From: RGIG250 sp045616885
Lineage (GTDB): Bacteria > Bacillota > Negativicutes > Selenomonadales > Selenomonadaceae
Length of the DNA stretch: 17,394 bases
Reading direction: 5' to 3'
Assembly (NCBI GenBank): GCA_045616885.1
Contig: JAZLHS010000062.1
Span: forward strand, 1-17,394
Of this stretch, positions 1-7,581 are shown one piece after another (the stretch's first letter is position 1; each line of letters opens with the position of its first letter). Below the pieces are notes generated by a model. The model had not been told where the DNA came from. It was given only the letters and a program-made list of their open reading frames with translations, and searched no databases. Position numbers and translations under genes: made by a program.

Positions 1-1
1 C

Positions 2-1030
2 CTTAGCTATTTCAGTACGGATTCCAATAAGATAGAGGCGTTCTCCTATGTTCGCTTCACCTATGACGGCACCGTTCTTGGCGGTGGTTCGACCGGCGGG
101 AGTCAGGGGGGAAGCGGCGGAAATGATTTCAAATACTTTGATAACCTTATGACGGTAACGGGCAATATGACCGGTCTGAATTCAACACAGAATCCGGATA
201 TTTTCCAGCGATATGACTTGACCACCGCGGCGGGGGTAAAAAAGGCTCACGATGATAATCAGAAAATGGAGATATCGTCATTTTATGATGGAAATATTGC
301 CATCGGCGGCACGCTTACGACGAATTCCTTCCTCTTCAACAATGAGGCGAAGCCGTATCAGCAAAACGGCATAGATGCCCTATACAACGACTTGACAAAG
401 TATATAGTCAAGCCCAATTATGATCCGTCTTTACAGAACGCCGACCTCGGAGGCTTTGTCGAAACAGCCAAGAAGATTGCCGCTGCGCCGACAACCTATC
501 AGGGTTTGTCCAACGGAAGTCAGAGCTTTAATATCTCGGATATCAATACAAATGGCAGTACTTACAATGGATATCGCTATACGAACAACAATGGCGGAGA
601 CTTTCAGATTAATACCGGTTTGAACGGGAATAGCGATGATCCCTTCTATGTAATCGTCGATAATGCCGACGGTCCCAAGATTAGCATCAATTCCGGCGTA
701 GATACCGGTCGCCCCGTTATTTACTGCTATCTTGGAACAAATGATATATGGGTTACAGGAAGCCAAAATGCAGTTTTTCGTGGAATAATCTATGCCCCGA
801 ATGCGTCTGTCCATGTGAATGATAACGGCTGGACCTTCTACGGCAGTATCGTTACTAAGAATCTGGACTTGCAGGCAAAGGGAACCTATGGCTACGGCAA
901 TTACCTCGGAGGGGGAAGCGGCTCAGGAGACAGCGGGACAGGCAATGACGGCACCGATAAAAAGGATGTTCATATCATGGCCAAGCCGGATGGAATCACC
1001 TGGGATGAGGACAGAGCCTACAACCTGTAG
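2..1030 (+). CDS. Pilus-associated surface protein with PilX/DUF7305-like C-terminal region (5' partial)
   Basis: The frame is open from the first complete codon to TAG at 1028-1030, so the N-terminus lies outside the window; an ATG at 149 is internal, because the preceding codons read as normal protein. What is seen is a secreted-type composition rich in Asn, Gly, Ser, Thr and Tyr, with two flexible Gly/Ser linkers: one at about 82-120 and one near the C-terminus at about 907-957. Between them is a stretch ending in FRGIIYAPNASVHVNDNG followed by FYGSIVTKNLDL. That G-x-I-Y-A-P-N-A then Y-G-S-I-V-x-K pattern is typical of the beta-solenoid-like DUF7305 region of PilX-type pilus assembly proteins. 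It may be a large minor pilin or adhesin serving the nearby Tad system, but it is on the opposite strand and no export signal is visible. A weaker alternative is a polymer-forming adhesin unrelated to pili. Confidence 0.6.
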   Translation, partial: LSYFSTDSNKIEAFSYVRFTYDGTVLGGGSTGGSQGGSGGNDFKYFDNLMTVTGNMTGLNSTQNPDIFQRYDLTTAAGVKKAHDDNQKMEISSFYDGNIAIGGTLTTNSFLFNNEAKPYQQNGIDALYNDLTKYIVKPNYDPSLQNADLGGFVETAKKIAAAPTTYQGLSNGSQSFNISDINTNGSTYNGYRYTNNNGGDFQINTGLNGNSDDPFYVIVDNADGPKISINSGVDTGRPVIYCYLGTNDIWVTGSQNAVFRGIIYAPNASVHVNDNGWTFYGSIVTKNLDLQAKGTYGYGNYLGGGSGSGDSGTGNDGTDKKDVHIMAKPDGITWDEDRAYNL

Positions 1031-1367
1031 TGAGTCCCAGCTCAGCGGCTTTGCCGGTCGGCAGTTCGACGACAGCCACGGCCTTCCGGCAGAGGCTCAG
1101 TCCCAGCCAGGGTCTGAGGTGAGGCACTATCCTGATGATGTGTCCATCGTCGTCGAGATAGACGATATCGAGAGCAAAGCGCATAAAGCACATGTGGATG
1201 CTGTTGCAGGGAGTCAGCAGCAGGCCGTCAGCCGTGCCGATATTCTTTCGGAGCATCAGTCCCAGAAAACGAGAGACAAAATTATCCGCTACTTCAAGAC
1301 GAAGCAGCGGATATTTTTTTTGCTTATCAGCGATATCTTTTATTTCGTATTCGACTATCTTTGCCAT
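996..1367 (-). CDS. DUF192 (UPF0127) family protein
   Basis: This is a 123-residue protein and essentially one DUF192 domain. Recognisable pieces are LRLEVADNFVSRFLGLM near the N-terminus, PCNSIHMCFMRFALDIVYLD in the middle, and VVELPTGKAAELGL near the end. The Cys-x-Ser-Ile-His...Met-Arg-Phe...Asp pattern is the family hallmark. The chosen ATG at 1367 has GAGGAAC (1380-1374) six bases upstream. An ATG at 1391, overlapping the tadC stop as ATGA, would add eight residues and give translational coupling, but has a poor ribosome site. DUF192 genes commonly sit next to tadC in Tad loci; the biochemical role is not established. There is no signal peptide, so it is probably cytoplasmic. The 3' end overlaps the convergent plus-strand gene by 35 bp. 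Confidence 0.85.
   Translation of the reverse strand: MAKIVEYEIKDIADKQKKYPLLRLEVADNFVSRFLGLMLRKNIGTADGLLLTPCNSIHMCFMRFALDIVYLDDDGHIIRIVPHLRPWLGLSLCRKAVAVVELPTGKAAELGLTTGCRLCPHPR
1284..1321 (+). terminator. Intrinsic terminator for the upstream plus-strand gene, inside the DUF192 gene
   Basis: The arms ATCCGCT (1284-1290) and AGCGGAT (1306-1312) pair perfectly. After one A/C mismatch, CTTC (1292-1295) and GAAG (1301-1304) pair around a 5-nt loop. The plus strand then reads A followed by eight T (1314-1321). It is 253 bp past the stop at 1030 and lies entirely within the coding sequence of the convergent DUF192 gene. The minus strand has only a short T-run after the stem, so the signal is oriented for plus-strand transcripts. 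Confidence 0.7.
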
Positions 1368-1387
1368 GAATCTGTTCCTCAGAGCGG

Positions 1388-2377
1388 TCATTGGCCGCCG
1401 AATATTCTTTGGCTGATGGTGATTAGCGGTGGTCCCAGTGCTACTATCAAGAGGGCGGGGAAGATGAAGAACACCAGCGGGAAGACTATCTTGACCGGGG
1501 CTTTGAGTGCCAGAGCACGGACGTACTGGCGATGGCGCTCCCGGACATTCTCGGCCTGTATCTTCAGAGTGCGTCCCATGCTGGTGCCCAGTCGCTCCGC
1601 CTGAATGATGGAGGTGACGAAGAGGGACACCTCGTCTACGCCGCAGCGCTCCGCCAGCTTCTGCAGGGCAGTCTTGCGCATCATGCCCATGCGGATGTCC
1701 CCCATGAGCTTGCGGCACTCGTCTACCAGCGGCCCGTTCATCCGGTCGATGATACGGCGCATGGCTCCGTCGAAGGAGAGGCCGGCCTCGACGCTGACGC
1801 TGAGGAGGTCAAGCACCTCCGGCAGCTGCCGGAAGATAGCCTTCTGCCTCTGCTGTACCCGGATGTTCAGCAGGACGATAGGCAGTGAGGCGGCAGACAG
1901 GGCGACGAGAGCCAGCAGGAGCACCTTCTGTATCATCAGGAGCTCAGACTCAGAGGTATAGAGACGATAGAATACACCAGCGAAGGCCGCTGCACCGAGT
2001 AGCAGCATGACGACGATGACCCGGCCGGGTGTCCAGCTGTACCTGAGACCGGCGAGCAGCAGCTTCTGCTCCAGCAGGGCGGCGATTTCCGTCGGAGCCA
2101 ATAGGCGGACGAATCGCTCGATGGATTGCAGCAGCGGCAGGAAGACGCGCTGTGAGAACGGAATATCCGACAGGTGACGACCGGCAGCCCGACGACGCCA
2201 GTCCATTCTCGATCTGGTGGCGTTGGTGTCTGTCTGTCCTGCCTGCGCCGGATTCTGAGAAATCCCGCGCATACGCTCCTGGACTTCGAGGCTGGGGAGA
2301 ATAAGCTTGCGGATGTAGCCCAGCAGAATCAGGAAGACGAAGGCGCTTACAGAGATTGCAAAAAGCAGTTTCAGCAT
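1388..2377 (-). CDS. tadC: Tad pilus inner-membrane platform protein TadC
   Basis: This 329-residue protein is of the type II secretion F (GspF/PilC) family. It begins with a hydrophobic segment (about residues 3-24), has two further membrane segments in the middle (about 123-175), then a cytoplasmic T2SSF domain with LPEVLDLLSVSVEAGLSFDG and SIIQAERLGTSMGR. It ends in a segment containing KAPVKIVFPLVFFIFPALL. The VEAGLSFD and IQAE-LGTS signatures followed by a KAPVK-FPL segment are diagnostic of TadC rather than TadB. It is thought to work with TadB as the membrane platform on which the TadA ATPase acts. The ATG follows the tadA stop with no spacer (TAAATG), so translation is almost certainly coupled to tadA. 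Confidence 0.93.
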   Translation of the reverse strand: MLKLLFAISVSAFVFLILLGYIRKLILPSLEVQERMRGISQNPAQAGQTDTNATRSRMDWRRRAAGRHLSDIPFSQRVFLPLLQSIERFVRLLAPTEIAALLEQKLLLAGLRYSWTPGRVIVVMLLLGAAAFAGVFYRLYTSESELLMIQKVLLLALVALSAASLPIVLLNIRVQQRQKAIFRQLPEVLDLLSVSVEAGLSFDGAMRRIIDRMNGPLVDECRKLMGDIRMGMMRKTALQKLAERCGVDEVSLFVTSIIQAERLGTSMGRTLKIQAENVRERHRQYVRALALKAPVKIVFPLVFFIFPALLIVALGPPLITISQRIFGGQ

Positions 2378-3757
2378 TTAATAATCCATCTCCGTCCCTT
2401 CCTGTGTGAAGAAGCCCTCCGGCAATGTCACGCCGCTGAGACGGAACTTGTCCAGAAAGCCCGGCAGCAGTCCGGTGGGGGAGAAATATCCCTGAATTTT
2501 GCCATCGGAGTCGAGACCGGTCTGCTCGAAGCGGAAAATATCCTGCGTGGTGATGGTGTCGCCCTCCATGTGCTGAACTTCGGTGATGTGGGTGACCTTG
2601 CGGCTGCCGTCCTTTAGACGGGACTGCTGCAGGATGATGTCTACGGCAGAGGATACCTGCTCGCGGATGGCTCGCACCGGCAGCTCCAGACCGGACATCA
2701 GCACCATGGTCTGCAGACGGCTGAGGGCGTCGCGGGGACTGTTGGCATGGGCGGTGGTCAGGGATCCGTCGTGACCGGTATTCATGGCCTGTAGCATATC
2801 GAGAGCCTCGCCGGAGCGAACCTCACCGACGATGATGCGGTCGGGACGCATACGGAGAGCGTTGCGAACCAAGTCGCGAATCGTTATCTGTCCCTTGCCC
2901 TCGATATTGGCGGGACGACCCTCCAGCGTGACGACATGAGGCTGCTGCAGCCTCAGCTCGGCGGCGTCCTCGATGGTGACGATGCGCTCGTCACTGGGGA
3001 TGAAGGAAGAGAGCACGTTCAGGGTGGTGGTCTTGCCGGAGCCGGTACCGCCGGAGACGAGGATGTTTATCCTCGCTTTGACACAGCCCCGCAGGAATAC
3101 GGCCATCTTCTCATCAATAGTGCCGAAGCTGATGAGGTTTTCCACGGAGAAGGGAGTCTTGGAGAATTTACGAATAGTCACACAGGGACCGATCAGTGAG
3201 AGAGGCGGGATGATGACATTGACGCGGGAGCCGTCATCGAGGCGGGCGTCTACCAGTGGGGATGCCTCGTCGATGCGACGGCCGAGAGGCGTCAGGATGC
3301 GGTCGATGATGTTCATGAGGTGAGCATCGTCGTGGAAGTGGACATTGGTGAGCTGCAGCTTGCCCAGCCGCTCGACGAATATTTGCTGGGGGCCGTTTAT
3401 CATTATTTCGGTGATGCTGTCGTCCTTGCGCAGCGGCTCGATGGGGCCCAGTCCCAGCATCTCGTCCCGCATGTCCATGATGATGCGGCGACGCACACCC
3501 ATGGGAACCTCAAAGGGATTGTCCTCCAGTACCTTCTGGAAGTAGCGGTCGATGATGTCCTCGGCCTGCTGGGAGTCATGGCTGGACTGCGATAGGATAG
3601 CCTGCTCCTCGGGACTTATTTCCTCGACGATATGCTGATGTATCTTCAGCTTTAGCTGCATGAGGGAGTCGGTGGGGGACTCCGCTTTGCCGGTGGAGAA
3701 TATCCGTACCTGCACATTGTGCCCGTCCTGACAGCCCAGTCTTGTTAATATCGACAT
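2378..3757 (-). CDS. tadA: Tad pilus assembly/secretion ATPase TadA (CpaF)
   Basis: This 459-residue hexameric secretion ATPase powers Flp pilus assembly at the cytoplasmic face of the inner membrane. Motifs visible: Walker A GGTGSGKT at residues 236-243 (Lys242), Asp box TIEDAAEL at 261-268, Walker B RIIVGEVR at 307-314 (Glu312), and His box GHDGSLTTAHANS at 328-340. The N-terminal domain contains the CpaF-type MINGPQQIFVERLGKL segment (119-133). Length and motif spacing are normal for the family and nothing is missing. The ATG is preceded by GGGAGGTGA. It starts 28 bp after the tadE-like stop and directly abuts tadC, all in one minus-strand unit. Confidence 0.96.
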   Translation of the reverse strand: MSILTRLGCQDGHNVQVRIFSTGKAESPTDSLMQLKLKIHQHIVEEISPEEQAILSQSSHDSQQAEDIIDRYFQKVLEDNPFEVPMGVRRRIIMDMRDEMLGLGPIEPLRKDDSITEIMINGPQQIFVERLGKLQLTNVHFHDDAHLMNIIDRILTPLGRRIDEASPLVDARLDDGSRVNVIIPPLSLIGPCVTIRKFSKTPFSVENLISFGTIDEKMAVFLRGCVKARINILVSGGTGSGKTTTLNVLSSFIPSDERIVTIEDAAELRLQQPHVVTLEGRPANIEGKGQITIRDLVRNALRMRPDRIIVGEVRSGEALDMLQAMNTGHDGSLTTAHANSPRDALSRLQTMVLMSGLELPVRAIREQVSSAVDIILQQSRLKDGSRKVTHITEVQHMEGDTITTQDIFRFEQTGLDSDGKIQGYFSPTGLLPGFLDKFRLSGVTLPEGFFTQEGTEMDY

Positions 3758-3785
3758 TTGCTCACCTCCCTAAGATTAATCGGTA

Positions 3786-4268
3786 TCAGTTTCCGCCGGA
3801 TGAAGTCGCGGCCATGTTTTGTTCGCTGAACATTCGGTAGGACACGGTCATTGTTTCCAGCGCACTTCCTTCGAGGAGATTGCTGACCGCCGGATAGAAG
3901 CCGGAGGCTTTGTTTATCCGGGCGGTAACTACAACCAGAGCAGCCTGATTGTCCGCATCGTAAGCGAGACTAAAATCATTCGCACTGCTGTAGTCCCATG
4001 TATATATGCCGGCGGGCAGGGTCTGAGTGGAAAACTTCTGACGAATCGGTTCGTAGCCGACTATATTACTGCTGTTTTCGTTGACCTTGCTCTGGTATTG
4101 TTCTTTCTTCATTAGGGAGGCTTCGCGGGCGGCACGGCTGGCAATGGAGTTCAGCGTCACATAGTCGGCAAACATCATGCCGAAGAATATAGCCCCGATG
4201 GATAGAAGCAGAAACAGGGGCAGGATGATGGCGAACTCCAAGATGCCCTGTCCTTTTTGTCCTTTCAT
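3786..4268 (-). CDS. tadE: TadE-like pseudopilin
   Basis: This is a 160-residue pseudopilin. The N-terminus is MKGQKG then QGILEFAIILPLF: cleavage after Gly6 puts Glu at +5 and Phe at +6, the class IVb Flp/TadE prepilin rule, followed by a membrane helix to about residue 32. The rest is a soluble domain without Cys pairs, ending in a polar tail. I place the start at 4268 because AAGGAGG lies just upstream. An in-frame ATG at 4310 would run the reading frame through a transcription terminator hairpin and add 14 unrelated residues. It is the only TadE/F/G-type gene within this operon. Its neighbours are flp upstream, with the terminator between them, and tadA 28 bp downstream. Confidence 0.85.
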   Translation of the reverse strand: MKGQKGQGILEFAIILPLFLLLSIGAIFFGMMFADYVTLNSIASRAAREASLMKKEQYQSKVNENSSNIVGYEPIRQKFSTQTLPAGIYTWDYSSANDFSLAYDADNQAALVVVTARINKASGFYPAVSNLLEGSALETMTVSYRMFSEQNMAATSSGGN

Positions 4269-4289
4269 GCCGCGCCTCCTTATGCTACG

Positions 4290-4326
4290 AAAAAGGCAGT
4301 CTTCTCCCATGGAAGAAGACTGCCTT
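4290..4326 (-). terminator. Intrinsic terminator/attenuator between flp and tadE
   Basis: A perfect 13-bp inverted repeat has arms at 4293-4305 and 4314-4326 and an 8-nt loop. Read on the minus strand it is AAGGCAGTCTTCT, loop, AGAAGACTGCCTT, then TTT, so five U in a row end the stem and tract. It lies 59 bp past the flp stop and 21 bp before the tadE start codon, in the middle of an otherwise tightly packed operon. This fits partial termination, giving abundant flp mRNA and fewer transcripts of tadE-tadA-tadC. Confidence 0.85.
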
Positions 4327-4384
4327 GCTGGGATAACTTTTGCCGTTCTCCCTAATATGTCACTGAACCTTTAGAACTTAGGGA

Positions 4385-4579
4385 TTACTTTGTAGTAGTA
4401 CCGCTAAGATCGTTCAGGGTGGTTGTTGCTTTGTCGAAGGTGTCATTGATTGCTTTGCTAAGACCGCTATCTTTAGTGAATACAGTAGCAGCAATGCCAA
4501 CAACGAACGCAATAATCAGCGCGTACTCAATCATGCCCTGACCTTTTTTACCCAGGTACTTTTCCATGAACTTCTTCAT
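4385..4579 (-). CDS. flp: Flp family type IVb pilin (major Tad pilus subunit)
   Basis: This is a 64-residue prepilin. The leader MKKFMEKYLGKKG ends at Gly13, and the mature protein would start QGMIEYALIIAFVVG, with the invariant Glu at +5 and Tyr at +6 of the Flp family. One hydrophobic helix follows and the C-terminus is short and Thr-rich. Length and architecture match Flp1-type pilins. It is expected to be cleaved by the TadV peptidase encoded at 10103-10771 and polymerised by TadA/B/C. GGGAGG lies upstream of the ATG. The gene sits only 23 bp after tadB, and a strong hairpin terminator follows it, as expected for a highly expressed subunit. Confidence 0.95.
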   Translation of the reverse strand: MKKFMEKYLGKKGQGMIEYALIIAFVVGIAATVFTKDSGLSKAINDTFDKATTTLNDLSGTTTK

Positions 4580-4602
4580 TTTGTCTGCCTCCCATAGATA
4601 AA

Positions 4603-5565
4603 TCAGGCGCCCTCAATATTGACGATGCGCCGAATAACGATAAACCCAATGAACTCCAGAATGATACCGGCAACTAATGCAACTCTTCCTAAGTAAGAAT
4701 TTAGCATCGGCTGAAGATATCCCGGATTTACCATCATTATAAATCCACAGACGATAAAAGGCAAGGCCAAAAGTATCATGCCGGAAAATCTTCCCTGAGC
4801 CGTCAAAGTCAGTATTTCCGCCTTCATCTTGATTCTTTCGCGAATTGTGTCGCTGATTGTGTCTAAAATTTGGGACAAATTACCCCCTACCTGACGCTGT
4901 ATCAGGACGGCGGTCACAACCAGATCAAAATCTGACGATTCCATCCGCTTGCTCATATTAGTCAAAGCAGTTTCCAGCGGGGAGCCCACGTTCATTTCAC
5001 CGATGACTTTGCGGAATTCGGTGCCCAGCGGGGCATCCATTTCCCGGGAGACCAGCTCCATGGCCTGCAGGAAGCTGAAGCCGGCTCGCAGAGCGTTCGC
5101 AACCATCATGAGGCAGTCACCAAGCTGGTTGACGAACTTCTGTCGCCGTATCTTTATGCTTCTCCGCAGGTAGAATAGTCCGAAGAGCATTCCCCCGGTT
5201 AGACCAAGGAACAGATTTATAGGCTGAAGAGTCAGGAGGAAGAGGATTCCTCCCAGTAATAAACCAAAGGAGAAGATGATGACCAGAAATTCCGAGCCTA
5301 AGAGAGGCCAGTCGGCCTGCTGCATCCGGAAGTCAAGGTCAGCGGAATTGTGTATCCTGCGAAGCTGTCGGGCGATGACCCTGACGAACTGCAGCGCTGT
5401 CGAGCCGGAGTCTTTCTCGGCACCGGCGGAGTCTGATTCGCCGCTGTTTTCCAGCCGGGCCAGTCGCTTCCTTACCGCCTCTTTGGCCGCCTGACGGCGG
5501 CTCAGGTAGACGTAGAGGAGGATAAAGCAGAGCAGGGCGGAGAGAAGGGCAATCAGAAGGTTCAT
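4603..5565 (-). CDS. tadB: Tad pilus inner-membrane platform protein TadB
   Basis: This 320-residue type II secretion F family protein has an N-terminal membrane segment (about 2-20), a charged linker with a Ser/Gly/Glu-rich stretch, two central membrane segments (about 91-135), a cytoplasmic T2SSF domain and a C-terminal pair of membrane segments. ANALRAGFSFLQAMELVSRE, RQVGGNLSQILDTISDTIRE and LTAQGRFSG are characteristic of TadB rather than TadC. It partners TadC to form the assembly platform. The start codon overlaps the tadZ stop by 4 bp (ATGA), indicating translational coupling. The last third, with flp and tadE after it, looks more AT-rich than the rest of the locus. Confidence 0.93.
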   Translation of the reverse strand: MNLLIALLSALLCFILLYVYLSRRQAAKEAVRKRLARLENSGESDSAGAEKDSGSTALQFVRVIARQLRRIHNSADLDFRMQQADWPLLGSEFLVIIFSFGLLLGGILFLLTLQPINLFLGLTGGMLFGLFYLRRSIKIRRQKFVNQLGDCLMMVANALRAGFSFLQAMELVSREMDAPLGTEFRKVIGEMNVGSPLETALTNMSKRMESSDFDLVVTAVLIQRQVGGNLSQILDTISDTIRERIKMKAEILTLTAQGRFSGMILLALPFIVCGFIMMVNPGYLQPMLNSYLGRVALVAGIILEFIGFIVIRRIVNIEGA

Positions 5566-6683
5566 GATGCCTCCCAGCTCTGACGCCGCCGGATAGAGTC
5601 AGCCAGCCGCTCGATGGCATCGGTCAGGGGATTGTTCCCTCTGACATCGAGTGCGATACGCCCGGCATTGGCCGCCTCGGAGACCAGCTTGTACTCATTG
5701 GGAATGATGGCCTCCACTGAGTAGCCCAGCTCATCCGAGAGCTTGCGGCGCTGCTGCTCATCACAGGGGGATACGCGGGTGATGAGTACCTTTAGCCGCT
5801 CATCCAGATTCTCCCAGTCCTGAAATATCTCTCTTGCCCTGCTGAGATGCTGCAGCTCGTAGGTGCCGCTAAGCATCGTCATGAGGTAGGTGACATCGGC
5901 CATCTCTGCCGCAGCGATAGAGGTGGGACAGAAGCCCGCCGGGACATCTATCAGCACATAGCGGAAGAGGCTGCGGGACATCTTTATCAGCGACTCAAAG
6001 GAGGGAATGTCTACCCTGTCGATGAGGCTGGGGTTCCGGGGGCCGCAGAGCACCCGGACGTTCTGCTCTACCTCACAGAAGTAGGTGGACAGGGAGATGG
6101 GGGACAGGAAGCTTACATCCCGGACAGCCTCCACGATGGTGCTGGCGGGATCGAGATTGAAGAATAGAGCCATGTCGCAGAACTGCAGGTCGGCGTCGAT
6201 GATACCTACCTGCTCGCCGGTGCTTCGGGCGAGAGCCATAGCTAGGCTGGCGATGAGGGTAGTCTTGCCGCTCTTGCCCTTGGGGCTGAAGAAGGTGAGT
6301 ACCTGCGAAGCGGACTCCATGCCGCTCTTGGAGAAGCTGTCGATAGCAGACCGGAATTCTTTGGCGGTGAAGGGCTTGATGAGGTAGCCTCTGGCTCCGG
6401 CCTTTACGAAGTGGCTGGCACTGTCACCCTGCCACTGCTCTCCGGTGCAGACTACCGAAGCCTTGGGATATGCGTCGGTAAATTCTTTGACCAGTGAGAT
6501 GGCGTCGTCCATGTCAACATCCAGCAGGATGAGGTTGGGCTTGAAGACCTGTCCCTGACCGAGAGCCTCCAGCGGCTCCTGAAAGCGGGCGGCCAGCTCG
6601 AAGTCGTCGAGGCTCTGAATGACCGCGGACATCTTCTCCAGATATAGTCGATTGCGCTCGACAAGCAGTACATTGTACAGCAT
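5562..6683 (-). CDS. tadZ: TadZ/CpaE-type receiver-MinD ATPase for Tad pilus localisation
   Basis: This 373-residue protein joins an N-terminal response-regulator-like domain (about 1-118) to a ParA/MinD ATPase domain (about 125-373). In the receiver, Asp55 (LILLDVDMDD), Thr79 and Lys102 (YLIKPF) are present. The acidic pocket that is usually Asp-Asp or Glu-Asp reads Glu9-Arg10, so metal binding and phosphorylation may be weakened. In the ATPase, the deviant Walker A is SPKGKSGKTT (132-141), with both the signature Lys134 and Lys139; IIDADLQFCD (160-169) is the Walker A' region. TadZ/CpaE proteins place the Tad apparatus, often at a pole. AAGGTGG precedes the ATG. The gene overlaps tadB by 4 bp and lies 13 bp after a second MinD-like gene. 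Confidence 0.9.
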   Translation of the reverse strand: MLYNVLLVERNRLYLEKMSAVIQSLDDFELAARFQEPLEALGQGQVFKPNLILLDVDMDDAISLVKEFTDAYPKASVVCTGEQWQGDSASHFVKAGARGYLIKPFTAKEFRSAIDSFSKSGMESASQVLTFFSPKGKSGKTTLIASLAMALARSTGEQVGIIDADLQFCDMALFFNLDPASTIVEAVRDVSFLSPISLSTYFCEVEQNVRVLCGPRNPSLIDRVDIPSFESLIKMSRSLFRYVLIDVPAGFCPTSIAAAEMADVTYLMTMLSGTYELQHLSRAREIFQDWENLDERLKVLITRVSPCDEQQRRKLSDELGYSVEAIIPNEYKLVSEAANAGRIALDVRGNNPLTDAIERLADSIRRRQSWEAS

Positions 6684-6696
6684 TTCTTACACCACC

Positions 6697-7527
6697 TTAG
6701 CTAAAGAGCTTCGAGAACCAGCCACCGGATTTCTGAACCGGTTCTTCAAAATTTTCTTCTTCCAGATAGGTGCGATTTGTATAGAGGGCGACCAGCTGGC
6801 GCAGGTCTTTCGTCAGCTGGCTGTTGTTCTTACGAAGGACGAGGGGAATTCCGCTCTGGACGGACTCGTTGGCGACTCGGAAGTCGTTGGACAGGACGTG
6901 ATAGAAGGAGCTGCCAAGGGTCTTTTCCTCTACCTCACGGATGCTCAGCTGGGTAGCAGAGTCGCTGCGGTTGAGGACGAGGCGGATTTTGTTGGAGTCG
7001 TAGTTGAGAGACTGGAGGGTCTCGTTGCCGATCTTCATGTTCTTTATGGTCGGCAGGAAGTCGACGACACCAAGGAAGGTGATGATGGTGCTGATGTCAA
7101 GCAGTGAGAGGTTCAGCACGCTGAACATGGAGGTGGTGTCGATTATCACATAGTCGTAGCAGAGCTGGAGCTTGCGCACTATCTTCACGGCGTCATCGAC
7201 CGAAAAATTGTAGGCCTGAGACAGCTCCTCCGGGGCAGCGAGGACGCCGAAGCTGACATCGTCGTAGCTGTAGCGGGAGACCAGCTCGTCCAGCGGGTAG
7301 TCGCTGTTGTCCTCCAGCATCTTCCCGGCGTTGTAGACGGTGGCCGCTCCCTGCATCTGGAGGTAGTTGGCAACATCACCGAACTGCAGGTCGAAGTCGG
7401 CCAGACAGACACGGTAGCCCTGTCTGGAAAGCTCGGCCGCCATATTGATGCTGATGAGGGTCTTCCCTACAGCGGAAGCTGTGCTGAAAAAGGTAATGAC
7501 AACACCGCTTCTCTTATCTTCTGCCAT
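6697..7527 (-). CDS. Second CpaE/MinD-like ATPase of the Tad locus, degenerate Walker A
   Basis: This 276-residue ParA/MinD-family protein lacks a receiver domain. I place the start at ATG 7527, with AAGGTGA just upstream; a GTG three codons earlier overlaps that ribosome site. The P-loop reads FFSTASAVGKTLIS: Gly21-Lys22-Thr23 are kept, but the family signature lysine of K-G-G-x-G-K-T is Ala17, and the two Gly are Ser18 and Ala19. The following LADFDLQFGDVANYL matches the CpaE-type VDLDLQFGDV segment. The C-terminus, with SGGWFSKLFS, could be an amphipathic membrane-targeting tail. It lies between the secretin gene and tadZ, so a Tad role is very likely. Because the signature lysine of the deviant Walker A is thought to act across the dimer, this protein may dimerise or hydrolyse ATP differently, possibly as a partner of TadZ. 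Confidence 0.85.
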   Translation of the reverse strand: MAEDKRSGVVITFFSTASAVGKTLISINMAAELSRQGYRVCLADFDLQFGDVANYLQMQGAATVYNAGKMLEDNSDYPLDELVSRYSYDDVSFGVLAAPEELSQAYNFSVDDAVKIVRKLQLCYDYVIIDTTSMFSVLNLSLLDISTIITFLGVVDFLPTIKNMKIGNETLQSLNYDSNKIRLVLNRSDSATQLSIREVEEKTLGSSFYHVLSNDFRVANESVQSGIPLVLRKNNSQLTKDLRQLVALYTNRTYLEEENFEEPVQKSGGWFSKLFS

Positions 7528-7581
7528 GACGTTCACCTTCTTTGTTTAATGCGTGTACAGTACGGTCGGCACATACTGTTC

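Noticed and set aside
1368..1718. Long N-terminal extension of the DUF192 frame inside tadC
   Set aside because: The extension is low-complexity shadow sequence overlapping tadC; the DUF192 domain starts after the internal ATG with a good ribosome site.
4269..4310. Upstream in-frame start for the tadE-like gene
   Set aside because: The extra codons run through the terminator hairpin, and a much better ribosome site precedes the ATG at 4268.
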